A stretch of 64,000 nt of DNA, from positions 1-64,000 of the forward strand of contig NZ_CP055263.1 in the NCBI RefSeq assembly GCF_014217835.1, written 5' to 3'. Positions 38,028 through 49,024 of the stretch are shown one piece after another; within the stretch, counting starts at the first letter, position 1, and every line of letters begins with the position of its first letter. The notes beneath the pieces were generated by a model. It ran no database searches. It was not told where the DNA came from and saw only the letters and a program-made list of their open reading frames with translations. The position numbers were made by a program, and so were the translations under genes. The stretch is from Metabacillus sp. KUDC1714. Its GTDB lineage: Bacteria; Bacillota; Bacilli; Bacillales; Bacillaceae.

Positions 38028-39315
38028 AATAAATAGAAGTTGTTTCTTTAGATACATTTTCTAAAATTTCTTTCACACGTGCTAAGAACCGTCCACAAAT
38101 TAATCCATCTATCACACGGTGATCAAGCGACATACATAAATTTACTATATCACGAACGGCTATCATTCCATTGTTCATGACAACAGGTCGTTTTACAATT
38201 GTTTCTACCTGTAAAATTGCCGCTTGAGGGTAATTAATGATTCCCATTGATTGCACAGACCCGAATGAACCTGTGTTATTTACAGTAAATGTGCCGCCTT
38301 GCATATCATCTGGTGTTAATTTTCCAGTTCGCACTTTGTTCGCTAATTCTGTAATCTCTCTAGCAATTCCTTTTATTGTTTTTTCATCAGCTGCTTTAAT
38401 AACTGGTACAAACAAGGAATCTTCAGTTGCAACAGCAATAGAGAGATTAATATCCTTTTTCTGAATAATTTTTTCTCCAGCCCACATCGAATTAATTTGC
38501 GGGAATTCTTTTAATGCTTGTGCCACAGCTTTTACGAAAAAGGCAAAGAACGTTAAGTTGTAGCCCTCTTTTTTCTTAAATTCATCCTTTATGGAATTGC
38601 GATACTCAACAAGATTTGTTGCATCTACTTCAACCATCATCCAAGCATGTGGCGCTTCATGCTTACTTCGAACCATATTCGCTGCAATTGCTTTGCGAAC
38701 TCCTGAAATAGGGATTTCTATGTCGCCTGGCACGGTTGATGCAGTAGTATGAGTGTGGGTTTGTTCGATTCCTGGTTGAAGAGTTGGCACAGCCGTTGGT
38801 TTAGGAGCATCATCTTGATTTGCAGCTCCAGTTTTAGGAATCGATCCACGTTCAATTAGTTGTAAAAGGTCCTTTCTAGTAATCCTACCGCCAGCTCCTG
38901 AACCATTCACTTGTTCTAAGTCTATATCATTTTCCTGAGCTAAACGGAGCACAGCAGGAGAATAACGTTTTTTATTTGATTGAACCTCTTGTTTTTCAGT
39001 TTGTGCTTGCGCTTCAACTGGTTCAATAGATTCGCTATTCACCTCAACTGGAGTTTCTGAGACTGCTTCTTGACCCTCTATTTCAATGGTGCAAATAATT
39101 TCTCCAACATCCAATGTTGTACCTTCTTCAGCTATTATTTCTTTAATAACACCGCTAAAGGAAGATGGAACCTCGGCATTAACTTTATCTGTCATCACTT
39201 CTGCAAGTGGATCATATTTGTTTACCTTATCACCTACAGAAACGAGCCAGTTACTTATAGTACCTTCTGTTACGCTCTCACCTAACTGGGGCATTTTAAT
39301 TTGTTCAATTGCCAC
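38026..39315 (-). CDS. bkdB: Branched-chain alpha-keto acid dehydrogenase E2 (lipoamide acyltransferase)
   Basis: 429 residues (B. subtilis BkdB 424). Lipoyl domain with the modified Lys44 (EVMTDKVNAEVP), an acidic/Gln linker, a peripheral-subunit-binding domain (YSPAVLRLAQENDIDLEQVN near 130), a second linker, and the catalytic core ending DHRVIDG with the active-site His. Transfers the branched acyl group to CoA. GTG 39315 lies 7 nt after AAAGGAGG; a longer frame to 39402 lacks support. Last gene of the bkd operon. Confidence 0.95.
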   Translation of the reverse strand: MAIEQIKMPQLGESVTEGTISNWLVSVGDKVNKYDPLAEVMTDKVNAEVPSSFSGVIKEIIAEEGTTLDVGEIICTIEIEGQEAVSETPVEVNSESIEPVEAQAQTEKQEVQSNKKRYSPAVLRLAQENDIDLEQVNGSGAGGRITRKDLLQLIERGSIPKTGAANQDDAPKPTAVPTLQPGIEQTHTHTTASTVPGDIEIPISGVRKAIAANMVRSKHEAPHAWMMVEVDATNLVEYRNSIKDEFKKKEGYNLTFFAFFVKAVAQALKEFPQINSMWAGEKIIQKKDINLSIAVATEDSLFVPVIKAADEKTIKGIAREITELANKVRTGKLTPDDMQGGTFTVNNTGSFGSVQSMGIINYPQAAILQVETIVKRPVVMNNGMIAVRDIVNLCMSLDHRVIDGLICGRFLARVKEILENVSKETTSIY

Positions 39316-39459
39316 TGTGAAACCTCCTTTGTTAAAGGCTATCTTGTATGCATCTATACAAGACCTACGTTTTGTAAAATGCTGATGACTTGTTAATGCC
39401 ATCTCGATCTACTTACGTAATAGTAAGTTGCTAACTTTATATGTTTTTTCTTAGAAAAG

Positions 39460-40443
39460 TTAAAATTCAGCAAGTTTACGCATTGCTTCCTCCACTTTAT
39501 CTGGATTAATCATAAAGAATTTTTCCATTGTAGGTGCGTACGGCATCGCTGGGGTATCAGGACCCGCTAATCTCATGATTGGAGCATCTAAATCAAACAA
39601 GCAATTTTCGGCAATAATAGCTGAAACCTCACTAATAACACTGCCTTCTTTATTGTCTTCTGTTATAAGAAGTACTTTACCGGTTTTCGATGCAGCTTCA
39701 ATAATCGCCTCTTTGTCTAAAGGGTAGATTGTTCTTAAATCTAAAACATGTGTACTAATGCCATCATTAGCTAGTCGTTCAGCAGCTTGTAGGGCAAAAT
39801 GCACACATAGACCGTATGTAATTACTGTAATGTCTTCTCCGTCTCGTTTCACATCTGCTTTACCAATAGGCAGAACATAATCATCTACAGGTACCTCACC
39901 TTTGATTAAGCGATACGCTCGCTTATGCTCAAAAAATAATACAGGGTCATCATCACGAATGGCAGCTTTTAATAAACCTTTTGCATCATATGGTGTTGAA
40001 GGAATGACAATTTTCAAGCCAGGCTGATTAGCAAAAACAGCTTCTACTGATTGTGAATGATACAAAGCTCCATGAACACCACCACCAAAAGGGGCACGTA
40101 TTGTTATTGGACAGCTCCAATCGTTGTTGGAACGATAACGAATTTTTGCTGCTTCCGAAACAATTTGATTTACTGCAGGCATAATAAAGTCAGCAAATTG
40201 CATTTCAGCAATCGGTCTCATTCCATACATTGCTGCACCAATTCCAACTCCTGCGATTGCAGATTCTGCAAGTGGTGTATCCATAACACGTTCTTCTCCA
40301 AATTTTTCATACAACCCTGCTGTCGCTTTAAACACTCCACCCTTTCTGCCAACATCTTCTCCAAGAACGAATACTTTTTCGTCTCGCTCCATCTCTTCAT
40401 GCATTGCCATTGTAATGGCATCTATATATGAAATAACAGCCAT
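39460..40443 (-). CDS. bkdAB: Branched-chain alpha-keto acid dehydrogenase E1 beta
   Basis: 327 residues. Partner of BkdAA in the thiamine-diphosphate-dependent decarboxylase. Signatures: AITMAMHEEMERDEKVFVLG at the N-terminus, GIGAAMYGMRPIAEMQFADF near 72, IRAPFGGGVHGALYHSQS near 113, and HVLDLRTIYPLD near 230. ATG after GGGGGAAG, 12 bp downstream of bkdAA, so both subunits are translated from one message. Confidence 0.95.
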   Translation of the reverse strand: MAVISYIDAITMAMHEEMERDEKVFVLGEDVGRKGGVFKATAGLYEKFGEERVMDTPLAESAIAGVGIGAAMYGMRPIAEMQFADFIMPAVNQIVSEAAKIRYRSNNDWSCPITIRAPFGGGVHGALYHSQSVEAVFANQPGLKIVIPSTPYDAKGLLKAAIRDDDPVLFFEHKRAYRLIKGEVPVDDYVLPIGKADVKRDGEDITVITYGLCVHFALQAAERLANDGISTHVLDLRTIYPLDKEAIIEAASKTGKVLLITEDNKEGSVISEVSAIIAENCLFDLDAPIMRLAGPDTPAMPYAPTMEKFFMINPDKVEEAMRKLAEF

Positions 40444-40455
40444 CTTTCTTCCCCC

Positions 40456-41448
40456 TTACTCTGCATAAACGTATTTTAATGCATCTTCTGGATTTGCATA
40501 CGGCGCCGCTTCTGCATAATCAGTAGCTTCATTTATGACGTCCATAATGCTATCTATCATCTCTTTTTCAATTTCCTCAGAAAGAACGCCAACTTCTTTT
40601 AAATATCTAGAAAACTTAAGGACTGGATCATCTTTCTTTGCTTCTGCTACTTCATCCTGCTCCCGATAGCTACTATCATCATCATCACTTGAATGTGGTG
40701 TTAGTCGATACGAAATTGTTTCTATTAAGGTCGGACCCTCACCACGACGACCACGATCAGCAGCTTCTTTTACAACAGCATATACTTCAAGTGGATCATT
40801 TCCATCCACTGTTACGCCAGGCATACCATAGCCAATTGCACGGTCAGAAATTTTTTCACAAGCAACCTGTTTGTCATATGGAACCGAAATGGCATATTTG
40901 TTGTTTTCACACATTAAGATAACTGGTAATTTATGAACGGCAGCAAAATTAGCTCCTTCATGGAAGTCGCCTTGGTTTGAAGAACCTTCTCCAAAGGTTA
41001 CAAATGTAACAAGATTCTTCTTCTGCATTTTACCTGCTAATGCTATACCAACAGCATGGGGTACTTGCGTAGTAACCGGTGATGAACCTGTAACAATTCG
41101 GTTTTTCTTTTGACCAAAGTGACCTGGCATTTGTCTTCCAGCTGAATTCGGATCCTCTGCCTTTGCAAATCCAGATAACATCAGATCCTTTGCTGTCATG
41201 CCAAACGTTAAAACAACTCCCATATCACGATAATACGGAAGAACATAATCCTCATGACGATCTAAGGCAAATGCTGCACCGACCTGAGCTGCTTCTTGAC
41301 CTTGACAAGAAATAACAAAAGGGATTTTCCCTGATCGATTTAATAGCCACATCCGCTCATCTATTTTTCTTGCCAATAGCATTGTTTCATACATATTTAA
41401 CACATCTTTATCGGTTAGACCTAACGATTGGTGTCGGTTTTCTGTCAT
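40456..41448 (-). CDS. bkdAA: Branched-chain alpha-keto acid dehydrogenase E1 alpha
   Basis: 330 residues, the same as B. subtilis BkdAA. The TPP-binding motif runs from TFGEGSSNQGDFHEG to CENNKYAISVPY (GDG-type with a terminal NN). SYRLTPHSSDDDDSSYR near 268 is the phosphorylation-loop region of E1 alpha. Oxidatively decarboxylates the keto acids of valine, leucine and isoleucine. ATG 41448 follows TAGGAGG; an upstream ATG at 41496 has no ribosome site. Confidence 0.95.
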   Translation of the reverse strand: MTENRHQSLGLTDKDVLNMYETMLLARKIDERMWLLNRSGKIPFVISCQGQEAAQVGAAFALDRHEDYVLPYYRDMGVVLTFGMTAKDLMLSGFAKAEDPNSAGRQMPGHFGQKKNRIVTGSSPVTTQVPHAVGIALAGKMQKKNLVTFVTFGEGSSNQGDFHEGANFAAVHKLPVILMCENNKYAISVPYDKQVACEKISDRAIGYGMPGVTVDGNDPLEVYAVVKEAADRGRRGEGPTLIETISYRLTPHSSDDDDSSYREQDEVAEAKKDDPVLKFSRYLKEVGVLSEEIEKEMIDSIMDVINEATDYAEAAPYANPEDALKYVYAE

Positions 41449-41589
41449 TTTATTACCTCCTAAATAAGAAATACGCAAGTGAAGTGCATTCATCAACCTC
41501 TAGCTAGTATAAAAGAACGTGCTCTTTTTTCAGAGTAGGCAACTAACTGATGCTTATTCAACACAAGATTTTCTTATCTTTTCATAAAA

Positions 41590-43017
41590 TTAAAAATGAA
41601 TTGCCTTTCCATAAACAGCAAGTGCAGCTTCGCCAATTGCTTCTGATAATGTTGGATGAGGATGAATCGTTTGAGAAACTTCCCAAGGGGTTGCATCCAA
41701 TACTCTAGCAAGACCTGCTTCAGATATCATATCTGTAACATGTGGTCCAATCATATGAACACCCAGAAGATCATCTGTTTCTTCGTCCACCACAAGTTTG
41801 ACAAATCCTTCTGTTTCACCAAATACAAGAGCTTTACCTATTGCTTTAAATGGAAACTTACCTATCTTTGTTTTAAAACCGTTTTCCTTTGCTTTATCCT
41901 CGGTGTACCCGACACTTGCTATCTCAGGTGAACTATAGATACATTTCGAGATCAGTGACTCATCAAGCGGGATAGGCTGAGCATTTGCAATATGTTCAAC
42001 AGCAACAATACCTTCATGTGATGCAACATGTGCTAATTGTAAACCTCCAATGACATCACCAATCGCATAAATATGTGATTCTTTTGTTTGATAATATTGA
42101 TTTGTGGCAATAAACCCTTTTTCAAGTTTTATATCGGTATTTTCAATACCAATACCCTCAACATTCGCTTGCCTTCCAACAGATATGAGAATCTTATCAG
42201 CTGTAAAGGATCTTTCTTCACCTTTATGCTCTGCTTTAATTGTGGCTAAATTTCCTTGTTCCTTTTCAAACGTTTCAGGTAATACCTTTGCACTGGTGAC
42301 AATGGTAATTCCCCTTTTTGCCAGTAAACGCTCCATTTCTTTTGAAATCTCTTTGTCTTCTGTTGGTAAAATTCGATCAGAGTACTCTAAAACTGTTACA
42401 CTCACACCGAAATCTACTAACATAGAAGCCCACTCAATCCCGATCACGCCTCCACCAACAATTATGATTGAATTTGGTAGACTATTTAAATCAAGGGCTT
42501 CTTCAGAAGTTAACACAATTTCTCCATCAATCTTAAGATCTTGAAGGCTTTTTGGTCTTGATCCAGTAGCGATGATTACATTTTTAGGAATGAGCATTTC
42601 ATTTTCTTCCCCGTTATTCATTTCAACAGAAATTGTTCCAGGCATCGGTGAAAAAATAGATGGACCTAAAATACGCCCAATCCCCTCATACACATCGATT
42701 TTTCCTTTTTTCATAAGTTGTTGCACTCCATTATGGAGTTGCTCAATAATTCCTTGTTTTCGTTCTTGAACCTTTGAAAAGTTCAGCTTTACCTCAGATG
42801 TTTCTACACCGAATTCTTCACTCTTTTTTGCTGTAGCATAAACCTCTGCACTTCTTAGGAGTGCTTTACTTGGGATACATCCCTTATGCAAGCATGTTCC
42901 ACCAAGCTTACTTTTTTCAACAACAGCTGTTTTAAGGCCAAGTTGTGTAGCACGTATCGCTGCAACATAACCGCCAGTTCCTCCACCGAGTATGACTAGA
43001 TCATATTCTTTAGCCAA
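41590..43017 (-). CDS. lpdV: Dihydrolipoamide dehydrogenase (E3) of the branched-chain complex
   Basis: 475 residues. Reoxidises lipoamide with FAD and NAD+. FAD motif LVILGGGTGGYVAAI, redox disulphide GGTCLHKGCIPSK (Cys43 and Cys48 region), NAD motif IIIVGGGVIGIEWA near 178, FAD-binding YAIGDVIGGLQLAH near 310, and the C-terminal HPHPTLSE with the catalytic His-Glu. TTG start 7 nt after GGGAGG. Lies between buk and bkdAA as in B. subtilis. Confidence 0.95.
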   Translation of the reverse strand: MAKEYDLVILGGGTGGYVAAIRATQLGLKTAVVEKSKLGGTCLHKGCIPSKALLRSAEVYATAKKSEEFGVETSEVKLNFSKVQERKQGIIEQLHNGVQQLMKKGKIDVYEGIGRILGPSIFSPMPGTISVEMNNGEENEMLIPKNVIIATGSRPKSLQDLKIDGEIVLTSEEALDLNSLPNSIIIVGGGVIGIEWASMLVDFGVSVTVLEYSDRILPTEDKEISKEMERLLAKRGITIVTSAKVLPETFEKEQGNLATIKAEHKGEERSFTADKILISVGRQANVEGIGIENTDIKLEKGFIATNQYYQTKESHIYAIGDVIGGLQLAHVASHEGIVAVEHIANAQPIPLDESLISKCIYSSPEIASVGYTEDKAKENGFKTKIGKFPFKAIGKALVFGETEGFVKLVVDEETDDLLGVHMIGPHVTDMISEAGLARVLDATPWEVSQTIHPHPTLSEAIGEAALAVYGKAIHF

Positions 43018-43069
43018 ACTATCGCCTCCCTTTATCTAAAGTCTTTCGAAGTAACTCATTTATTTTTCA

Positions 43070-44182
43070 TTAGTGGCGCAAAAATGCCATAGCACTTTTT
43101 TTAGTAGGATATTGTTTTGCTTCTTCCTCATTTTTCAAAACACGTAATGCACCCTCAGCAAGTGCTTGAAGCTCGTTTTCACCAGGAAACACAAGGACGT
43201 CTGCAATCCAATCGATATAAGTGGAAATCTCTTTTACAAATTTTTTACCATAGGCTAATCCACCTGTTAAGACAATAGCATCAACTTTTCCTTTTAATAC
43301 AGCACTTGCAGATCCAATCTCTTTCCCAATTTGATAAGCCATTGCTGAATAAATGAGAGAGGCCTTTTCATCACCAGCTTCAACCATTTTTTCCACCTTA
43401 ACTGCATCATTCGTTCCTAAATAGCCAACAAGGCCACCTTTTCCTACTAACTGCTTCATCATTTCTTCGCGGAAAAACTCACCTGAATAACACATTGAAA
43501 CAAGATCTCCTGCTGGTACTGTTCCAGCACGTTCCGGACTAAATGGACCATCTCCATGCAAGCCGTTATTAACATCTACTACTCTTCCACGCTTATGAAC
43601 ACCAACGGTAATTCCGCCTCCCATATGGGTAATGATCAAGTTCATTTCTTCATAATGCTTATTGAAATCTGACGCAACACGCCGGGCTACCGCTTTTTGA
43701 TTTAACGCATGAAAGATACTCCTTCTTTCGATTGTAGGCACTCCAGAAACTTTTGCAATCTCTTCCATCTCATCAACGACAACTGGGTCAACAATATATG
43801 CAGGAATATTTAGTCCATTTGCAATTTCATAGGCAATGATTCCACCTAAATTAGATGCGTGTTGACCAGCAAAACCATTCCTTAAATCCTCTAGCATTTG
43901 GTCATTGACTATATAGGTTCCGCCTTCAATGGGCCGGAGCAGGCCGCCACGACCACAAACTGCATTCAGTTTCGAAATGTTGATCCCTTCTTCATCAAGC
44001 GTTTCTAAAATGGCTTGCTTCCGAAATTCATATTGATCAATGATGTTAGGATACGTATTAAGTTTATCTAAATCATGTCTAAGTGTTTTCTCAAAAATAG
44101 ATATTTCGCTATCAAAAACCCCAATTTTCGTTGATGTGGAACCAGGGTTAAGGACAAGGATACGATATTGATTCACCTGCAA
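43070..44182 (-). CDS. buk: Butyrate kinase (branched-chain)
   Basis: 370 residues of the ASKHA acetate/butyrate kinase family. Signatures: [17 protein letters not shown] at the N-terminus, [14 protein letters not shown] near 90, [18 protein letters not shown] near 195 and VLTGGLAYG near 302. Makes ATP from (branched) acyl phosphate produced by Ptb. TTG start 8 nt after GGAGG; a GTG two codons later is possible. Confidence 0.93.
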   Translation of the reverse strand: MQVNQYRILVLNPGSTSTKIGVFDSEISIFEKTLRHDLDKLNTYPNIIDQYEFRKQAILETLDEEGINISKLNAVCGRGGLLRPIEGGTYIVNDQMLEDLRNGFAGQHASNLGGIIAYEIANGLNIPAYIVDPVVVDEMEEIAKVSGVPTIERRSIFHALNQKAVARRVASDFNKHYEEMNLIITHMGGGITVGVHKRGRVVDVNNGLHGDGPFSPERAGTVPAGDLVSMCYSGEFFREEMMKQLVGKGGLVGYLGTNDAVKVEKMVEAGDEKASLIYSAMAYQIGKEIGSASAVLKGKVDAIVLTGGLAYGKKFVKEISTYIDWIADVLVFPGENELQALAEGALRVLKNEEEAKQYPTKKSAMAFLRH

Positions 44183-44259
44183 CGTTTAAACCTCCGTCAT
44201 CTAAAAAATTGATCACTGTTGTATATTATGGAAGCCTTTAGCTTATGTAAATTGAAACT

Positions 44260-44288
44260 GGAGTTAGAAGGTCTACTAATCTAACTCC
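44260..44288. other. Intra-operon hairpin between bcd and buk
   Basis: GGAGTTAGA and TCTAACTCC are exact 9-bp complements with an 11-nt loop, without a U-tract. It sits in the largest gap inside the ptb-bcd-buk part of the operon (118 bp). It may be an mRNA processing or stabilising structure; this is inference. Confidence 0.5.
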
Positions 44289-44300
44289 GCGTTTAATTAT

Positions 44301-45398
44301 TTATGGTCGACGACTTAAAATATGATGTCCATTTTGCAAAAATTGACTGCGAGAATTTCTCATTCTTTCAATACGTTCTTCAGCAAGACGATCCGCTGCT
44401 TGATAGGTTGGAATACCGTCACGTTTAGCTATTTCGATTACTCGGGCGATATTGTTATATATTCCTTCAACCTTTTTCAGCGCACGTTCACTATTATAGC
44501 CATATAATTCATCTGCTACGTTAATAACACCACCAGCATTAATGACATAATCAGGAGCATAGACAATTCCCATTTCATGGATTAAATCTCCATGCTTAGT
44601 ATCTTTTAATTGATTATTCGCAGCTCCTGCAATCACCTTAGCTTTTATTTGAGGAATCGTAACATCATTTATTGTTGCACCAAGAGCACATGGTGCATAA
44701 ACATCACATTCCACACTATAAATATCATTTGGTTCAACTGCTTTTGCATTAAAATCCTCAACAGCACGTCGTACTGCTTCTTTGTTTATATCGGTTACAA
44801 CTAAGTGTGCACCTTCTTCATGCAAATGTTTACACAGGTTGTAAGCTACATTCCCAACCCCTTGTACAGCAACAACCTTACCCTCTAGTGAATCTGTTCC
44901 AAAGGCTTCCATAACCGCAGCCTTCATCCCGCGATAAACACCATAAGCCGTTACAGGAGATGGGTTACCAGAAGAGCCAAAAGCAGGGGAGATGCCTGTT
45001 ACATAATCTGTTTCTTCATGAATTAAATCCATGTCTGCAACAGTTGTTCCTACATCCTCAGCTGTAATATATCGACCATTTAAGCCTTGAATATAACGGC
45101 CAAATGCACGGAACATCTCTTCATTTTTATCCTTACGCGGATCACCAATAATAACTGTTTTACCCCCACCCAGGTTTAAACCGGCAGCAGCATTTTTATA
45201 AGTCATCCCTCGAGCTAAACGAAGAGCATCTTCAATTGCTTCTTCCTCTGATTCATAAGTCCACATTCGTGTACCACCTAGAGCAGGTCCTAGTGTCGTA
45301 TCATGGATGGCGATAATTGCCTTTAGTCCCGATTGTCTATCCTGACAAAATACCAATTGCTCATAATCGTAATGCTCCATATATTTGAAAATTTCCAT
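44301..45398 (-). CDS. bcd: Leucine (branched-chain amino acid) dehydrogenase
   Basis: 365 residues (B. subtilis Bcd 364). Reversible NAD+-dependent deamination of leucine, valine and isoleucine to keto acids. The catalytic Lys lies in [20 protein letters not shown] near 80; the dinucleotide motif [18 protein letters not shown] is near 182; [15 protein letters not shown] near 235. ATG 10 nt after GGAGG; 14 bp after ptb. Supplies the substrate of the Bkd complex. Confidence 0.95.
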   Translation of the reverse strand: MEIFKYMEHYDYEQLVFCQDRQSGLKAIIAIHDTTLGPALGGTRMWTYESEEEAIEDALRLARGMTYKNAAAGLNLGGGKTVIIGDPRKDKNEEMFRAFGRYIQGLNGRYITAEDVGTTVADMDLIHEETDYVTGISPAFGSSGNPSPVTAYGVYRGMKAAVMEAFGTDSLEGKVVAVQGVGNVAYNLCKHLHEEGAHLVVTDINKEAVRRAVEDFNAKAVEPNDIYSVECDVYAPCALGATINDVTIPQIKAKVIAGAANNQLKDTKHGDLIHEMGIVYAPDYVINAGGVINVADELYGYNSERALKKVEGIYNNIARVIEIAKRDGIPTYQAADRLAEERIERMRNSRSQFLQNGHHILSRRP

Positions 45399-45412
45399 GA
45401 AGTCGTTTCCTC

Positions 45413-46318
45413 CTAAATGTTATACTTATCAGATGAACAAATCGCTAATGCTAAAGAATAGAGCTTACTTTCAGAAGAGTCCGATCGACTTGTTAATACA
45501 ATTGGTGCTTTCGCTCCAGCAATAACCGCCCCAACACTAGCTTTTGCAAAATAAATCAGAGATTTATACAAAACATTTCCTACATCTATAGTAGGTACTA
45601 GCAATATATCTGCTTGTCCGGCAATGTCACTATCAATCCCTTTATGTTTCGCCGCCTCTAATGAAATTGCATTATCCAGAGCTAAAGGTCCATCAATGAG
45701 ACAATCCTTTATTTGCCCTCTCTTATTCATTAATGTTAATGAAGCTGCATCAATGGTTGCCTGCATAGCAGGATTTATTATCTCAACTGCAGCAAGTGCA
45801 GCAACTTTAGGCTTATCGATCCCAATTGCTCTTGCAATATTAACTGCATTCACAACAATTTGCTCCTTTTGCTGCAAATCAGGCTCAAGATTCATGGCAG
45901 CATCCGTGACAATTGTGAACTTTGAAAATCCAGGGACTTCAAAAATGGCGACATGTGATAAAATCCTTCCTGTTCTAAGACCATACTCCTTGTTTAATAC
46001 AGCCTTTAAAAGAGTTGCAGTCGGAACGTTCCCCTTCATTAGCACTGAAGCTTCATTCTGATGAACGGCTCTTACAGCAAGTTCTGTCGCTTGTTCTTTT
46101 GTTCTCGCTTGGATAATTTGAACATGATCTTTCCCAATACCTTTTGCAATCAATAAATCCTCTATTTCTTCCTTTTTTCCATACAATAAAAAATGAGCAA
46201 GATTACGTTTTATCGCTTCAGATACAGCTTCAATTACCTCTTCATCTTCTGCTGAAGCCACCGCAACAATTTTTCCATTTATTTTAGCTGCTTCGTCCAG
46301 CAGATTTTCTAGCTTCAT
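45413..46318 (-). CDS. ptb: Phosphate butyryltransferase
   Basis: 301 residues of the phosphotransacetylase/butyryltransferase family (B. subtilis Ptb 299). Converts branched acyl-CoA and phosphate to acyl phosphate. Motifs: [18 protein letters not shown] near the N-terminus, [20 protein letters not shown] near 100, [19 protein letters not shown] near 235 and [19 protein letters not shown] near 262. First gene of the bkd operon, about 50 bp downstream of the sigma-54 promoter. Confidence 0.94.
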   Translation of the reverse strand: MKLENLLDEAAKINGKIVAVASAEDEEVIEAVSEAIKRNLAHFLLYGKKEEIEDLLIAKGIGKDHVQIIQARTKEQATELAVRAVHQNEASVLMKGNVPTATLLKAVLNKEYGLRTGRILSHVAIFEVPGFSKFTIVTDAAMNLEPDLQQKEQIVVNAVNIARAIGIDKPKVAALAAVEIINPAMQATIDAASLTLMNKRGQIKDCLIDGPLALDNAISLEAAKHKGIDSDIAGQADILLVPTIDVGNVLYKSLIYFAKASVGAVIAGAKAPIVLTSRSDSSESKLYSLALAICSSDKYNI

Positions 46319-46369
46319 TTCATTTCATATCCTTCCAAGTTGTATTCATCTGTTCTTATCAACTAAAAA

Positions 46370-46384
46370 GCAAAAAGTGTGCCA
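46370..46384 (-). promoter_or_regulatory. Sigma-54 (SigL) -24/-12 promoter of the bkd operon
   Basis: The minus strand reads TGGCAC-ACTTT-TTGC, an exact -24/-12 match (TGGCAC, 5 nt, TTGC). The expected start lies near 46357, leaving about 40 nt before ptb. The sigma-54 activator bkdR is immediately upstream. In B. subtilis this operon is known to be SigL- and BkdR-dependent. Activator sites would lie within 46400-46600; I could not define them. Confidence 0.93.
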
Positions 46385-46607
46385 AAATAAAAATGATCTA
46401 TGATATTTCTTTAAAGTATTCTCTATAAAAATGTTCACAATGCTTAAATTTCCGTATCATTAATACATTCTCTGCTGTGACAAATGATGTTTTTCTTAAA
46501 GATAATTTAAATGCCAAATTTAGAAGGTTTTACTTTACAAAAAGAAAAAGCACAATTATTCTTCTTTATCATATAACGAACATGCACTATTTTGCAAACC
46601 ATGAACT

Positions 46608-48680
46608 TTATTGCATGCTATTATTTGCAAGGTTATATTTTTCCATTTTATAATATAAACTTCTTAACGATATTCCTAAAGCTTTTGCTGTTTTTGTACG
46701 ATTATACTCATGGACTTCTAATGAGCGTTTGATAACCTCTGCCTCAACACGTTCTACAGCATCAGCTAATGTCTCCTCATTATTATGGACAAAAGCGCTA
46801 TTTTCTTGTGCTTTACTTTCCTTTGTCGGCAACTGAAGCATCGGAATATGTTTCCCTTCAATCTCAATTTCGTGGTGTTCCATGAAAATAATTGTTCTTC
46901 CTAATACATTTTCAAGTTCTCTTACATTACCTGGCCAATCATGTTGGGTTAAAATATTAATTGCTTGTCCTGTTACAGAAACGATATTTCTACCATAATC
47001 CTGATTTAATTTACTAATTAACCTTTGGCACAAAGCAGGAATATCTTCTTTTCGATCTCTTAGTGGTGGTATAGAAATAGGATATCGATTTAGGCGGTAA
47101 TATAAATCCTCACGAAATACGCCTTCTGACATTGCTTTTTCAATATTTAAATTAGTTGCAGCAATTACCCTTACATTTACCGGAACAGGTTTTGTTCCAC
47201 CAACCTTGACGATTTCATTTTCCTGTAATACACGAAGAAGCTTTGCCTGCATATTTGCTGATAATTCTCCTATCTCATCTAAAAAAATACTACCATTATT
47301 TGCTTCCTCAAAAAAACCCCTTTTCCCTCCACGCTTCGCACCTGAAAAAGCTCCTTCTTCATATCCGAAAAGTTCACTTTCAAGGAGACTTTCAGCAATA
47401 GCAGCACAATTTACCCGAATAAATTTGTTATATTTTCGATCACTTGCATTATGTATAGCATGTGCAAATAGCTCCTTACCTGTCCCAGATTCACCCCGTA
47501 AGAGCACAGTTGCAGGAGTTTTCGCACCAAGCTTTGCCTGTTCAATCGCCATTTTCATTTCATCACTTATACCAATTATGTCCTCAAACGAGTATTTCGC
47601 TTCTAGCGTTCGAATAATTTGTCTTGCCCGACTTAACTCTGTAGTCAGCTTTTGAATTTCTGACATATCTTGAATAACCCCAACACTACCTTTTAACTTT
47701 CCATTAACAATGACAGGAGCAACATTTACAATGACGTCTCTTTTTGCAGGACCAACTTTCATTCTGACGCCTCGAACTGCACGTCTTGTTTGTAGTACCT
47801 TCATATGCATGCTTTCACCTTCAGAGATATCTGCTGTTGCTGGTTTTCCTAGAACTTGCTCCTCAGATAACCCTGTCATTTTAGTATATGCCCGATTAAT
47901 AAGGATTCCATGACCTTCTTCATCCACTACTGATATTGCTTCCTCTGATGATTGGATGATTGCTTCAAGCATCACTTGGATCTCCTTTAAGTTCGTAACC
48001 TCTTCTGCCAAGTTAACAATTTCTGTTATATCTTTAAAAAGGGCTAATGCTCCTAGTAGATTCCCCGCTTCATCAATCATAGGAATTCTAGTCGTAATGA
48101 TTTTAAGTCCATTATCAAGAACTTGCTCCTGATTCGTTTCAACCTCTCGAGTTTTAAGCGTCCTTGCCAACTTACTCGAAGGAATTACCTCATTTACCTT
48201 GTGCCCCATTGCCTTTTCACGAGGAAATCCTGTTATTTCCTCCGCAGTTTTATTAAATAAGATAATTTTTTCGTCTATATCAATCACGATCATGCCATCA
48301 TTTGTAGAATTAAAGATGGTTTGCTGTTTATAGGTCTCCTCTTTAAGTCTTGCGATTAACAATTCTTTTTCTTCAACAAGTTCAGAAATAAGATGTGCTA
48401 CTGCACCTGGAATAATAACCATATCTGGATGCTTTTCCTGTTGTAAAAGCTCCATGACCTTAATGTTACCTGTTGCTTCAATAACAATGTTAATATTTTT
48501 TTGCTTAACAGTCTTCCAATGCCTGCTTGTTTCAATACCCAGACTTCTAGCTAGTTCCATCCCTGGAGCATGTTCATTTTTATCAATCATTGCAGCAACT
48601 TCCACAATATTCGTTTCGACAATTCTTTTCAACAGAGCTGTTCCATCCTTACCAGCCCCAACTATCATAACTCGTTGCAT
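46608..48680 (-). CDS. bkdR: Sigma-54-dependent transcriptional activator BkdR
   Basis: 690 residues (B. subtilis BkdR 692). Residues 1-110 look like a nucleotide-binding Rossmann-type domain ([17 protein letters not shown]). Two PAS domains follow (about 118-225 and 235-345). The AAA+ domain has Walker A GESGTGKE (396-403), the sigma-54 loop GAFSGA (443-448, Ser for the usual Thr) and [12 protein letters not shown] (Walker B). A Fis-type HTH ends the protein ([21 protein letters not shown]). It should activate the promoter at 46370. ATG 48680. Confidence 0.94.
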   Translation of the reverse strand: MQRVMIVGAGKDGTALLKRIVETNIVEVAAMIDKNEHAPGMELARSLGIETSRHWKTVKQKNINIVIEATGNIKVMELLQQEKHPDMVIIPGAVAHLISELVEEKELLIARLKEETYKQQTIFNSTNDGMIVIDIDEKIILFNKTAEEITGFPREKAMGHKVNEVIPSSKLARTLKTREVETNQEQVLDNGLKIITTRIPMIDEAGNLLGALALFKDITEIVNLAEEVTNLKEIQVMLEAIIQSSEEAISVVDEEGHGILINRAYTKMTGLSEEQVLGKPATADISEGESMHMKVLQTRRAVRGVRMKVGPAKRDVIVNVAPVIVNGKLKGSVGVIQDMSEIQKLTTELSRARQIIRTLEAKYSFEDIIGISDEMKMAIEQAKLGAKTPATVLLRGESGTGKELFAHAIHNASDRKYNKFIRVNCAAIAESLLESELFGYEEGAFSGAKRGGKRGFFEEANNGSIFLDEIGELSANMQAKLLRVLQENEIVKVGGTKPVPVNVRVIAATNLNIEKAMSEGVFREDLYYRLNRYPISIPPLRDRKEDIPALCQRLISKLNQDYGRNIVSVTGQAINILTQHDWPGNVRELENVLGRTIIFMEHHEIEIEGKHIPMLQLPTKESKAQENSAFVHNNEETLADAVERVEAEVIKRSLEVHEYNRTKTAKALGISLRSLYYKMEKYNLANNSMQ

Positions 48681-48879
48681 AAACCTATCCCCTTTATGTC
48701 ACTATTAAGAAAAGCAGAATCGCTTTGGTCAGGTTAATAAAAAACTATGTTTTAAAAAATGGTCTTTTTGATTATTTATATAAGAGTAATACCTAATAAA
48801 TCATTTTTATAAAACTTGCAAAAATTTGCACACTTATATCATATCGTAACGGATAACACTTGACAAACAACCGTGAGAA

Positions 48880-48993
48880 ACAGACAATAAAGCGAGACTT
48901 ATCGGATCTTTACGGGCAGTTATCCCTCACCTTTTTACATTTCTTCTCTTGAACATGAGTCTGGGATTTTACTATCCGTTAAGAATGGGATAA
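48880..48993. repeat. Dispersed repeat pieces upstream of yqzF
   Basis: AAGCGAGACTTATCGGA and GGGCAGTTAT recur from the element at 5945-6200. GGATTTTACTATCCGTTAAG with AATGGGATAA recurs near 14114. The rest of the 344-bp bkdR-yqzF gap shows no gene. Confidence 0.5.
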
Positions 48994-49024
48994 TTTCAGA
49001 GAATACGAAAGGACTTTATCTTTT

